Below, piece after piece: positions 54,982 through 63,879 of a DNA stretch of 64,000 nt. Position numbers and translations under genes: made by a program. The notes under the pieces are model-generated. The model had not been told where the DNA came from and made no database searches. It saw only the letters and a program-made list of their open reading frames with translations. Positions within the stretch are counted from its first letter, which is position 1; the number at the start of each line of letters is the position of its first letter. The stretch comes from JAGFIY01 sp964499285 (lineage in GTDB: Bacteria; Bacteroidota; Ignavibacteria; Ignavibacteriales; Melioribacteraceae), in assembly GCA_964499285.1 (NCBI GenBank), contig CAZCLA010000007.1:41923-105922 (forward strand), in the 5' to 3' direction.

Positions 54982-56358
54982 ATGAACAATCTATCAATTC
55001 TAATTATCGATGACGAACAAACACAGCTCGATTCCTTAAAACGGTTTTTGAGCAAAAGGGGGAATGAGATTTTTACTGCATTGGATGGGACATCCGGGAT
55101 CGAGATTATACGCAAATATCATATAGACCTTGTCATAAGCGATTTTCGTATGCCCGGTATGAATGGCTTGGAAGTACTTAAAACAACAAAAGAGATAAAT
55201 CCTAAAATTGATTTCGTAATGGTAACTGCTTTCGGAAACGTTGACGAAGCTGTTGAAATTATGAAGAGCGGAGCTTACGATTATTTAACTAAACCAATCG
55301 AGCTAGACGAACTTGAAAACCTCGTAAAAAGAATAGCAGAAAAGAAATTACTCGTAAATGAAAACGAGAGGCTTAAGAGTCAATTATCGGAAAAGTTTAA
55401 GTTCGAATCTATTATTTCTCAAAGCCGAAAAATGGAAGAGGTTCTCAATCTAGCCGGAAGAATTGCCGAAAGCAAAGCATCAGTTCTTATAAGAGGAGAA
55501 AGCGGAACCGGCAAAGAACTTGTTGCAAAGGCTATCCATTTTACCAGCACTAGAAAAGACAAACCATTTGTAATTGTTAACGTTGCGGCTCTTTCCGAAA
55601 ACTTGGTTGAAAGCGAACTTTTCGGGCATATTAAAGGATCGTTTACCGGTGCAATTGAAACCAGAGTAGGAAGATTTCAAGAAGCCGACGGTGGAACACT
55701 TTTTATTGATGAAGTGGGGGATATTCCACTTAGTGTGCAAGTTAAACTTCTCCGGGCAATTCAGTTTGGCGAGATACAGAGTATCGGAAGCAACAACACA
55801 AAAAAAGTCAATGTAAGAATAATTGCTGCTACTCATCGGAATCTTGAGGAGATGATTGAACAGAAAAATTTTCGAGAAGATCTTTTTTATAGGCTAAATG
55901 TTGTTTGTTTGAAAATTCCGCCTTTACGTGAGAGGAAAGAAGACCTTCCGGTTCTTGTCGATCATTTTATAAGAAAATATGCTCGGATCAATGCTAAAGA
56001 AGTAAAAGGAATTGCTTCAGATGCGCTGGATATTTTAATGAAATACAATTTCCCCGGAAACGTCCGTGAACTTGAGAACATCATCGAACGAGGAGTTATT
56101 CTTACTCGGGGTGACTCGATTTCGATTGACGATATGCCACCTCAACTTGAACATTCACTTGGAAAAAATATTTATGATCCTCGAAATCTTGATAATACTT
56201 ACGAAGAAAAAATGAAATTTTTTGAGTCAGAACTGATCAAAGAAGCCCTGAGTAGAAGCGAAGGAAACCAAAGCGCGGCAGCACGCGAGCTGGAGATAAC
56301 CGAAAGGCATCTCCGCTCACGTATGGAAAGATTGGGATTAAAGAATGATTGGAAGTAA
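54982..56358 (+). CDS. Sigma-54-dependent response regulator, partner of the upstream kinase
   Basis: ATG 54982 is likely (MNNLSILIIDDEQ); a TTG at 54964 would add six residues and overlap the kinase gene. The 458-residue protein has a receiver domain with phospho-acceptor Asp54 (ISDFRMPGMNG), an AAA+ domain with GESGTGKE and the contact loop KGSFTGAIE, and a Fis-type HTH at the end (NQSAAARELEITERHLRSRM). It should activate the sigma-54 promoter at 51285-51300. Together with the kinase this makes an autoregulated locus. Its stop codon abuts that of the convergent DUF2202 gene. Confidence 0.93.
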   Translation: MNNLSILIIDDEQTQLDSLKRFLSKRGNEIFTALDGTSGIEIIRKYHIDLVISDFRMPGMNGLEVLKTTKEINPKIDFVMVTAFGNVDEAVEIMKSGAYDYLTKPIELDELENLVKRIAEKKLLVNENERLKSQLSEKFKFESIISQSRKMEEVLNLAGRIAESKASVLIRGESGTGKELVAKAIHFTSTRKDKPFVIVNVAALSENLVESELFGHIKGSFTGAIETRVGRFQEADGGTLFIDEVGDIPLSVQVKLLRAIQFGEIQSIGSNNTKKVNVRIIAATHRNLEEMIEQKNFREDLFYRLNVVCLKIPPLRERKEDLPVLVDHFIRKYARINAKEVKGIASDALDILMKYNFPGNVRELENIIERGVILTRGDSISIDDMPPQLEHSLGKNIYDPRNLDNTYEEKMKFFESELIKEALSRSEGNQSAAARELEITERHLRSRMERLGLKNDWK

Positions 56359-57048
56359 TTATCTTCCTCTTCTATACTTTTTCCTGGGCGTTTCATTCAT
56401 AATACTGTCGAACTGTTCTTGGGTTAAATACTGCGGCTCATACTGAATACCGTAAAAATCCAAAACTCTTACAAATGCTCTCAGATGATTCTTGCTTCCG
56501 TTCAAAAGATTTGAGTAAACACGTTCAATATCCATATTGCCTTCAAGAATTTCCAACTGGTTCCACAAGTCAATTATATCAGTCTCTTCAATTGCACCAC
56601 CGACATTCAGCGCATCGTTTAAGGAGGTACTTCCTCGTTCAATAAATAAGTTGAACAATTCTTGAATCTCTGGGTTCACAAATTCACCTAATCCGTTCTC
56701 GCCGATTGGATTTGCAAGTCCATATTTTGTAATCTTAACTAAAAGCATTCTCATATGAGCAGCTTCTGCTTGTGCGATGTTCCCAAAGATAGGCTCATCG
56801 TAGATTTCGTTGAATGTGACATAAACATCGTGAGCAAGTTTTTCTTCTTCAACCATATAAAGCAGTCCGGCTGCTTCTTCCTCTGTAAGATCTTCTAAAT
56901 CGAATCCTCCTCCTGGTGGATTTCCTTGCTTTTCAAATGATATTGCACTGTTTGAATCTTCCGGTTCGCTGCCAGATTCACATCCAAAAAGTAATATTGA
57001 AAGTATAATAACTGGTATTAACAGAAAATTATGTCTTCTCTTCTCCAT
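56359..57048 (-). CDS. DUF2202 family lipoprotein (ferritin-like)
   Basis: The 229-residue product has a lipoprotein signal with lipobox LLFGC (Cys23). The mature domain shows the DUF2202 pattern LTEEEAAGLLYMVEEEKLAHDVYVTFNEIY and NIAQAEAAHMRMLLVKITKYGL, two helices with ExxxxH-type clusters as in ferritin-like carboxylate-bridged metal proteins. The C-terminus ends RKKYRRGR. A metal-binding role is inferred from the family fold. The tail resembles the basic ends of the small secreted proteins at 50763 and 51329, and the gene is convergent with that locus. Confidence 0.85.
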   Translation of the reverse strand: MEKRRHNFLLIPVIILSILLFGCESGSEPEDSNSAISFEKQGNPPGGGFDLEDLTEEEAAGLLYMVEEEKLAHDVYVTFNEIYDEPIFGNIAQAEAAHMRMLLVKITKYGLANPIGENGLGEFVNPEIQELFNLFIERGSTSLNDALNVGGAIEETDIIDLWNQLEILEGNMDIERVYSNLLNGSKNHLRAFVRVLDFYGIQYEPQYLTQEQFDSIMNETPRKKYRRGR

Positions 57049-57269
57049 ATCAGATCTCCTAATATTGTTTGATAGTGAAGAAAATCAAATTCTATTCCAT
57101 TCGAGGAATTGATTTATTGAGCAAAAAATGGACTCAATGTATCACAATCGACAAAGTTGTCGAAACGCTCGACCAATTTTGAATTAAGTAATCCACGAAC
57201 TATATTAAAACTGTTCCTAATTGAATAACACACTTTCGGTCTTATTAGTTATTTTTATATATTAGTGCC

Positions 57270-57587
57270 ATGCAAGTTATGAACATCATATTAGCTAGTA
57301 TTTTATTTTTTAACATGATATATCCATGCGCGGATATGCATGAATTCGATAAGAATGATTCAACTGAATTAAACTCATTTGAAATGTCGGATTGTGATGA
57401 GCAAAATGAAGCGGATGAATGTTCACCGTTTTGTGTCTGCGAATGTTGTGCAATTTCTACAATTGTTGAAGATGTTAATTCGGTGAATATAATTTTAGAA
57501 AATATTCCGAACAAAATTTATTATCCCAAATGGAATCCCAATCTAGATCCTAACTTAGTTTTTCAACCTCCCCAAATTCTAATCTAG
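57270..57587 (+). CDS. DUF6660-like Cys-rich exported protein
   Basis: The 105-residue protein has a signal-like N-terminus (MNIILASILFFNMIYPCAD) and the pattern ECSPFCVCECCA near residue 52-63, then a C-terminal WNPNLDPNLVFQPPQILI with the terminal QPPQ motif. This matches DUF6660, a short Bacteroidota family encoded just ahead of heavy-metal RND efflux genes, as here. The Cys cluster suggests metal sensing or binding. A second in-frame ATG lies at 57279. Confidence 0.75.
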   Translation: MQVMNIILASILFFNMIYPCADMHEFDKNDSTELNSFEMSDCDEQNEADECSPFCVCECCAISTIVEDVNSVNIILENIPNKIYYPKWNPNLDPNLVFQPPQILI

Positions 57588-57617
57588 TTTTACCCGACTA
57601 AAAAATTAAATTCTAGA

Positions 57618-57643
57618 AACCAGCCGGAATAACCGGCCTGGTT
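57618..57643 (+). promoter_or_regulatory. Hairpin between DUF6660 and the efflux pump gene
   Basis: AACCAGCCGG (57618-57627) pairs with CCGGCCTGGTT (57633-57643, one bulged C) around AATAA, and is followed by ATCTGCATTTTTAAT. It could terminate or attenuate transcription before the pump gene. Confidence 0.5.
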
Positions 57644-57675
57644 ATCTGCATTTTTAATAATACAAAGGAATTATA

Positions 57676-60600
57676 ATGATCGAAAAAATTATAACCTTTT
57701 CGGTTAATAATAAATTATTTGTCGGTATACTAACAGGTTTGCTGATTATTTGGGGAACATATTCTTTAACACAACTGCCGGTTGATGCCGTTCCTGATAT
57801 AACCAATAACCAAGTTCAGGTAATAACAGTTGCACCGAATCTGGCAACACAGGAGGTTGAACAGTTCATAACATTCCCGGTGGAAATTTCAATGTCGAAT
57901 ATTCCCGGTGTGACTGAAATCCGTTCCATATCGCGGTTCGGACTTTCCGTTGTTACGATTGTTTTTGAAGATAATATGGGAACGTATTTACCAAGACAAT
58001 TAATTTCCGAAAAGTTGAATGAAATAGAAGAAGAAATTCCAAAAGAACTGGGCGAACCGTTTATGGGTCCGATTACAACCGGACTCGGGGAAATTTACCA
58101 ATATACAATTGTTCCGGAAGAAGGATACGATTCGCTTTATACTCCGACCGAACTTCGCACAATCCAAGACTGGATAGTAAAGAGACAGCTTGCGATGATT
58201 CCCGGTGTTGTTGAAGTAAACAGTTACGGCGGATTCATTAAAAAATATGAAGTAGCTGTCGATCCCGAAAAGTTGAAATCAATGAATGTAAACATTACGG
58301 AAATTTTTGAGGCGATTGAAAAAAACAATGAAAATACCGGTGGTTCGTACATCGAGAAGGATCACAAAGCATATTTTATAAGAGGAGAAGGATTAACAAA
58401 ATCAATTAATGAAATAGAAAACATTGTTGTAAAAAACATTAACGGAATTCCGGTTCTTGTCGGCGATGTAGCGAAAGTACAGATCGGCAAAAATGTTCGC
58501 TATGGTCTGTTCACAAGAAACGGCGAAGGCGAAGCTGTCGGCGGAATGATTATGATGCTGAAAGGCGCTAACTCAGCCGACGTTATTGAAGGAGTCAAGG
58601 AAAGAATTTCGCAAATACAAAAATCACTTCCCGATGGATTAACTATAAAACCCTTTCTCGACAGGTCGGAATTAATTGAAAGAACAACTTCGACAGTTTC
58701 TGAAAATTTAATTATCGGCGGATTGATAGTGATCTTCGTTCTCGTTCTGCTCCTCGGAAATTACAGAGCCGGATTTATCGTTGCATCAACAATTCCGCTT
58801 GCAATGTTATTTGCATTCGGTATGATGAACATCTTCGGCGTTTGGATAAACTTAATGAGTCTAGGAGCTATCGACTTCGGAATTCTGGTTGACGGTGCGG
58901 TCATTATCGTTGAAGGAATTGTCTTTTCTATGATGGCAAGAACCAAAGAACTGAACCGTTTCTTAAACCAAAATGAGATGGATGAAATAAGCAAGAGTAA
59001 ATCTACGAGAATGATGAACTCAGCTTTCTTCGGACAGTTGATAATATTAATCGTCTACCTCCCGATACTCGCATTAACAGGAGTTGAAGGCAAAATGTTC
59101 AAACCGATGGCTTATGTTCTCATCTTCGCAATGATCGGTGTAATTATTTTGTGCTTTACATATGTACCGGCGATATCGGCATTGATTCTTAAACCGAATA
59201 AAAACGAAAAGAAAAATGTAAGCAGTAAAATTATGAAAGCGGTAAACCACGCTTACGAACCGGTGATCAAATTTGCAATGAAGCGTAAGATGCCGGTGCT
59301 TGTTTCAACTGTGATACTATTTTTCTTCTCACTTTTTCTTTTTACAAGAATGGGCGGCGAGTTTCTTCCACAGCTAGACGAAGGGACAATTGCGTTTCAC
59401 ATAATTCAAAAACCGGGAGCCAATCTTACTGAAGGCGAAAAGATATCAACCAAAATAGAAAAGAAATTGTTGGACACATTTCCCGAAATTGAAGAAATTG
59501 TAACGAGATATGGCGTATCAGAAGTCCCGACCGACCCGATGCCGATGGATATCGGGGATACATTCGTCATTCTTAAACCGCAGGATGAATGGGTATCTGC
59601 TGACAGTAAAGAAGAACTGATTGAAAAAATGAAGGAAACACTTTCGGTTTTTCCCGGAGTGAGTTACGAATTTACACAGCCGATTGAAATGCGTTTTAAC
59701 GAACTTTTAACCGGCGTACGTGAAGATATAGCAATTAAAATTTACGGCGATGATTTAAATGTACTCGCACGAAAGGGTAAAGAAGTAGAAAACCTCGTCC
59801 GCAGAATTTCTGGTGTTGCAGATTTGAAAGCGGAAGCAGTACAGGGTCTTCCTCAAATTTCAATCACTTACGACAGAGCAACAATAGCCCGCTACGGAAT
59901 TCACATTTCCGAAATTAACGATGTTGTTAATTCAGCTTTCGGCGGTAAGAAAGCCGGAATTGTTTTCGAAGGTGAAAAAAGATTCGATCTTGTCGTTCGT
60001 CTCCAAGAAGAATACCGGCAGAACATCGATCATATAAAGGACATTTATATTCCGCTGCCGGACGGAAACCAAATTCCACTCAGAGAAATTGCAAATATAG
60101 AATACAAGTCCGCACCGATGCAGATATCGCGTGAGAACACGAAACGAAGAACTTACGTAGGCGTTAATGTAAGCGGACGAGATGTAACCTCGCTTGTTGA
60201 AGAAATTAAAACCAACCTTGATAATAATCTTGAATTACCGCCCGGTTATTATATTCAATACGGTGGTGCATTTGAGAATTTTCAAGAAGCATCCGATCGA
60301 CTGCAGGTTGTTGTACCGATAGCACTACTGCTGATATTTATATTGCTTTACGCATCACTACGGTCATTTAAACAGACAATGATGATTTACACCGCAATTC
60401 CTTTAGCCGGAATAGGCGGGGTTCTTTCGTTGTACTTAAGAGGAATGCCATTTAGTATATCCGCCGGAATCGGATTTATTGCGTTGTTCGGCGTTGCTGT
60501 TCTTAACGGACTTGTACTTATAAACAGATTCAACGAGTTAAAAGAAGAAGGAGTTGATAATTTGAACGATCGAATTCTTTTAGGAACGAAATCAAGACTC

Positions 60601-62022
60601 CGCCCCATTCTGCTGACCGCAAGTACAGATATACTCGGATTTCTTCCGATGGCGATTTCAACATCTGCCGGTGCGGAGGTGCAGCGACCTTTGGCAACCG
60701 TTGTTATCGGCGGACTCCTCACTTCAACTTTCTTAACATTAGTCGTATTACCGATACTTTATTACTTATTCGAATCCGGTATAAGAAAAAGAGCGTTCAA
60801 TAAATTAGCAATAGGTAAAACAACAATTGTATTTCTCTTTTTGATTCTCTTCGCTGCTCAAACAGAGGCGCAGGTAAAGATGAAAAAAATCGATATCGAT
60901 GAAGCGGTTAAAATTGGGCTGCAAAACTATCCCGCCGTCAAAGTCGCAGAAATGAGAAAGGATCGTGAAGAATCTTTACAAAAAACCGCTTGGGATTTTG
61001 GTGATACCGAGCTCTATTATTCTGTCGGAGAAACCGACGGTTCGGCAAACAGCGGTATTGAAAGCTACGGTATAAAACAAAGTATCGATTTTCCTCTGAA
61101 GTACATTTATCGCAGCAGTTATCTTTCAAGTAAAGCTGAGCAGCAAAAGAGAGAATACGATTACATCGTTACCGAACTGAAGAAAAATATCTACTCAGCT
61201 TATTACGATCTATTATACGCAAAGAGCACCTTGAATATAGTTCGTTCACTTGACAGCGTTTATACTGACTTTGAAAGAGCGGCAAGACTCAAATATGATA
61301 AAGGTGAGACCAATAAACTGGAAATGATAAACGCAATTAGTGAACATAAAAAAATAGAAGTGATGCTTAATGAAAAGGAAACCGATCTTAATATCGCACT
61401 TGAAAACTTTAACAAATGGCTGAACGATCAGGAATACTTTAGCAGTATAGATGATGAATTGACAATCTATGATTGCGAACAAATCAGTGGTGATATTTCA
61501 ATTGACGGAAATCCCGTTTACAATTTTTATAAAGAAAATGTAAATGTAAAATCTGACGCTAAGTTAATTGAATATTTCGAACTTCTGCCGAAAATTAATC
61601 TCGGTTACGCTCGTCAAACAGTCGGTGGAGTTTCGGGTTTTCACTCTTACGAAATTGGTTTAAAAATGCCGCTTTGGTTTTTCCCGCAGCAAGGTCGAAT
61701 TCAAGAAACACAATACGAATATTCAATAGCTGAAACAGAACTTCAGCAGAAACGACTTGAACTGGAAACCGAGCTATCCAACAGTCACGCGGAGCATCAA
61801 AAAATAAGTGAAAGTCTGGAATACTACGAACAACAAGCTCTGCCGCTTGCGGATGAGCAATTAGAGTTCGCAAACAAAAGTTATTTCGCTGGAGAAATAA
61901 ATTACGTTGAGTATAGTCAGAATATAAAACAAGCTTACGAAATTAAACTCGATTATCTAGAACTGCTGAAAAGACATAACCGAAGCGTTATAGAAATTAA
62001 ATTCTTAACCGGAAAATTTTAA
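57676..62022 (+). CDS. Heavy-metal RND pump (CzcA/CusA type) fused to an outer-membrane factor
   Basis: The 1448-residue product has two parts. Residues 1 to about 1040 are a complete HME-RND pump: PVDAVPDITNNQVQV near the start, transmembrane helix 4 DFGILVDGAVIIVEG (Asp400, Asp406, Glu413) and periplasmic domains. The DFG-DGA-E signature fits the divalent-cation CzcA/CnrA type better than the Cu/Ag CusA type. Residues about 1041-1448 are a TolC/CusC-like outer-membrane factor (DEAVKIGLQNYPAVKVAEMRKD and later coiled helices), preceded by an internal signal-like stretch (TTIVFLFLILFAAQTEAQ). Pump-OMF fusions occur in Bacteroidota. The frame is continuous with no stop. Confidence 0.92.
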   Translation: MIEKIITFSVNNKLFVGILTGLLIIWGTYSLTQLPVDAVPDITNNQVQVITVAPNLATQEVEQFITFPVEISMSNIPGVTEIRSISRFGLSVVTIVFEDNMGTYLPRQLISEKLNEIEEEIPKELGEPFMGPITTGLGEIYQYTIVPEEGYDSLYTPTELRTIQDWIVKRQLAMIPGVVEVNSYGGFIKKYEVAVDPEKLKSMNVNITEIFEAIEKNNENTGGSYIEKDHKAYFIRGEGLTKSINEIENIVVKNINGIPVLVGDVAKVQIGKNVRYGLFTRNGEGEAVGGMIMMLKGANSADVIEGVKERISQIQKSLPDGLTIKPFLDRSELIERTTSTVSENLIIGGLIVIFVLVLLLGNYRAGFIVASTIPLAMLFAFGMMNIFGVWINLMSLGAIDFGILVDGAVIIVEGIVFSMMARTKELNRFLNQNEMDEISKSKSTRMMNSAFFGQLIILIVYLPILALTGVEGKMFKPMAYVLIFAMIGVIILCFTYVPAISALILKPNKNEKKNVSSKIMKAVNHAYEPVIKFAMKRKMPVLVSTVILFFFSLFLFTRMGGEFLPQLDEGTIAFHIIQKPGANLTEGEKISTKIEKKLLDTFPEIEEIVTRYGVSEVPTDPMPMDIGDTFVILKPQDEWVSADSKEELIEKMKETLSVFPGVSYEFTQPIEMRFNELLTGVREDIAIKIYGDDLNVLARKGKEVENLVRRISGVADLKAEAVQGLPQISITYDRATIARYGIHISEINDVVNSAFGGKKAGIVFEGEKRFDLVVRLQEEYRQNIDHIKDIYIPLPDGNQIPLREIANIEYKSAPMQISRENTKRRTYVGVNVSGRDVTSLVEEIKTNLDNNLELPPGYYIQYGGAFENFQEASDRLQVVVPIALLLIFILLYASLRSFKQTMMIYTAIPLAGIGGVLSLYLRGMPFSISAGIGFIALFGVAVLNGLVLINRFNELKEEGVDNLNDRILLGTKSRLRPILLTASTDILGFLPMAISTSAGAEVQRPLATVVIGGLLTSTFLTLVVLPILYYLFESGIRKRAFNKLAIGKTTIVFLFLILFAAQTEAQVKMKKIDIDEAVKIGLQNYPAVKVAEMRKDREESLQKTAWDFGDTELYYSVGETDGSANSGIESYGIKQSIDFPLKYIYRSSYLSSKAEQQKREYDYIVTELKKNIYSAYYDLLYAKSTLNIVRSLDSVYTDFERAARLKYDKGETNKLEMINAISEHKKIEVMLNEKETDLNIALENFNKWLNDQEYFSSIDDELTIYDCEQISGDISIDGNPVYNFYKENVNVKSDAKLIEYFELLPKINLGYARQTVGGVSGFHSYEIGLKMPLWFFPQQGRIQETQYEYSIAETELQQKRLELETELSNSHAEHQKISESLEYYEQQALPLADEQLEFANKSYFAGEINYVEYSQNIKQAYEIKLDYLELLKRHNRSVIEIKFLTGKF

Positions 62023-62043
62023 GAAAAGTTTGAGAGGAATTAA

Positions 62044-63225
62044 ATGAAAAATCTAGTATATAGTCTTCTTGTAATGTTGTTTGTTTTTGGGTGTGGAGAC
62101 CATACACACGATGAACATACGGACGAACACCTTGAAGAATCAGAAACAGTTGAACTTACCGAGGTGCAAATGGAAACTGCTGGTATTTATCTCGGCAAGC
62201 TGGAAAAAAGAAATATGAGGGAAATGATCAAAGCAAATGGTGTGCTCGAATTACCGCCGCAGAATAAAGCTGAGATAAGTCCGTTGATAGGCGGAACCGT
62301 AAAAGACATTTTAGTTATCGAAGGTGATTTTGTTGAAGAGGGCCAGGCTTTGGTGCAAGTGCAGCATCCCGATCTTATTCAACTTCAGCAGGACTTTCTG
62401 GAAGCAACAAACAAACAAAACTTTTTGAAAGAAGAGTACGAACGGAAAAAATCATTGTACAGTGAAAACATTTCGAGCGGTAAAGAATTTCAAAAAGTTG
62501 AAATGGAATATAAGACGAATCTTTCGCAAATAAAATCACTCAAAGCAAAATTGGGAATGCTGAATCTTGATGTGGCGAAAATAGAGAACGGTGATATCGC
62601 ATCTTACTTTATTTTAAAGGCACCTTTTCACGGATACATAAGAAATATAGAAACATCAATAGGTTCCTTCGTTGAACCGAACGAAAGAATTATTGAAATA
62701 TTAGACAACCATCATATTCATATTGATCTTTTGGTTTACGAAAAAGATATAAACAAAGTAGAAGTTGGTCAGAAAGTCAAATTCAAAGTAGCAAGTGCAG
62801 AAGAGATCGAGTATCAAGCTGAAGTTTTTGCCGTCGGCAAGGCATTTGAAGATGAATTAAAAGCTGTTCGAGTTCACGCTGAAATTGAAAATCCGGATAA
62901 TGAACTTCTGCCGGGAATGTATGTCGATGCAAGAATTATAACTGAAAACTCAGAATCGTACGTAGTTCCGGAAACCGCATTGCTTCGCGAAGGAGAAGCA
63001 AATTATATTTTTGTAAAAGATGAAGAAGAGCACTCTGAAGAAGAACATTCCGAAGAGGAACACTTTCGATTCAAAAAATTGCCGGTAAAGATCGGAGTTA
63101 TCGACGGAGGTTATGCGGAAATTTTCGCGGGTACAAGTATAAGTGAAAATTCCGTTATTGTAGTAAAAGGAAGTTATTACATTGATGCCGAAATGAATAA
63201 AGGTGAAGGCGGGCATAGTCATTAG
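62044..63225 (+). CDS. Efflux RND periplasmic adaptor (CzcB/CusB-like) lipoprotein
   Basis: The 393-residue protein has a lipoprotein signal with lipobox VFGC (Cys17) and the layout of an RND adaptor: a barrel-sandwich hybrid domain (AEISPLIGGTVKDILVIEGDFVEEGQALVQVQHPDLIQLQ), a helical hairpin (residues 115-185) and a second lipoyl-type half (LKAPFHGYIRNIETSIGSFVEPNE). Three His/Glu-rich segments, at the N-terminus (HTHDEHTDEH), near residue 325 (HSEEEHSEEEH) and at the C-terminus (GHSH), suggest binding of a soft divalent metal. It follows the pump gene after 21 bases and completes the operon. Confidence 0.92.
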   Translation: MKNLVYSLLVMLFVFGCGDHTHDEHTDEHLEESETVELTEVQMETAGIYLGKLEKRNMREMIKANGVLELPPQNKAEISPLIGGTVKDILVIEGDFVEEGQALVQVQHPDLIQLQQDFLEATNKQNFLKEEYERKKSLYSENISSGKEFQKVEMEYKTNLSQIKSLKAKLGMLNLDVAKIENGDIASYFILKAPFHGYIRNIETSIGSFVEPNERIIEILDNHHIHIDLLVYEKDINKVEVGQKVKFKVASAEEIEYQAEVFAVGKAFEDELKAVRVHAEIENPDNELLPGMYVDARIITENSESYVVPETALLREGEANYIFVKDEEEHSEEEHSEEEHFRFKKLPVKIGVIDGGYAEIFAGTSISENSVIVVKGSYYIDAEMNKGEGGHSH

Positions 63226-63239
63226 AAAGATAGTTGATT

Positions 63240-63283
63240 AAAGATTCCCGCAAATTCTAAAATTGCGGGAATCTTTCTCTTTC
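63240..63283 (+). terminator. Strong intrinsic terminator of the metal efflux operon
   Basis: A 14-base stem, AAAGATTCCCGCAA (63240-63253) with TTGCGGGAATCTTT (63263-63276), and a 9-base loop are followed by CTCTTTCC. It lies 15 bases after the adaptor stop codon. Confidence 0.85.
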
Positions 63284-63403
63284 CAAAATTGCATGCACTT
63301 GATTTCTGCAATTCTCAAGATTTTGGGAAGCCCAATTGAAACACACGATAATGAAACGAATAACAAACAAATAATAAACGAAAGAATTTGTTAGATAATG
63401 GTG

Positions 63404-63432
63404 TTGACACGAAATTAAAAAGTTTGTATATT
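63404..63432 (+). promoter_or_regulatory. Near-consensus sigma-70 promoter
   Basis: TTGACA (63404-63409), 17 bases, TATATT (63427-63432). It is the best match to a housekeeping promoter in the window. The start of transcription would be near 63439; AAGGAG (63463-63468) and ATG 63474 follow. Confidence 0.7.
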
Positions 63433-63473
63433 TATTCAACACGAAATAGAAAAAGAATTGACAAGGAGATAAA

Positions 63474-63854
63474 ATGGAACTTGAATTTTGGAAGCCAATG
63501 AAAAATAGCAATCAAATGAAAGCAACTATCCATCTAAATGGAAATTTGGGTTTTTCATCTGGTGCTACTGAAAATCTCCATATAAGTGAAAAGAAATATG
63601 TGAAGATAGGTTTTAATAAAGTGGATAAGAAAGATAAAAACCTTTATATGCTAGTTATTGGGGAAAACAGCGATGAATGTTTTAGAGTTAATAAGGCGGG
63701 TAACTACTATTATTTAAATACAAAGATATTTTTTAATGAACTTGGAATTGAATATAAAAAACGGAAAATAATTTTTGATATTGTTGAAATAGATTCGAAG
63801 ATAGGCAAACTATATAAGCTTGTGAAACGGGAAGTAGATAGAAAGAAAAAATAG
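63474..63854 (+). CDS. Hypothetical protein
   Basis: The 126-residue protein has a ribosome site AAGGAG and its own near-consensus promoter. It has no signal peptide or membrane segment and is rich in Lys, Asn and Tyr. Short beta-like pieces (KKYVKIGFNKVDKKDKNLYMLVIGENSDECFRVNK, YYLNTKIFFNELGIEYKKRKIIFDIVEID) suggest a small beta fold. I do not recognise it. It is followed 25 bases later by a partial gene, so it probably starts an operon. Confidence 0.6.
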   Translation: MELEFWKPMKNSNQMKATIHLNGNLGFSSGATENLHISEKKYVKIGFNKVDKKDKNLYMLVIGENSDECFRVNKAGNYYYLNTKIFFNELGIEYKKRKIIFDIVEIDSKIGKLYKLVKREVDRKKK

Positions 63855-63879
63855 CCCTTAATAATAACTGGAGATCTTG

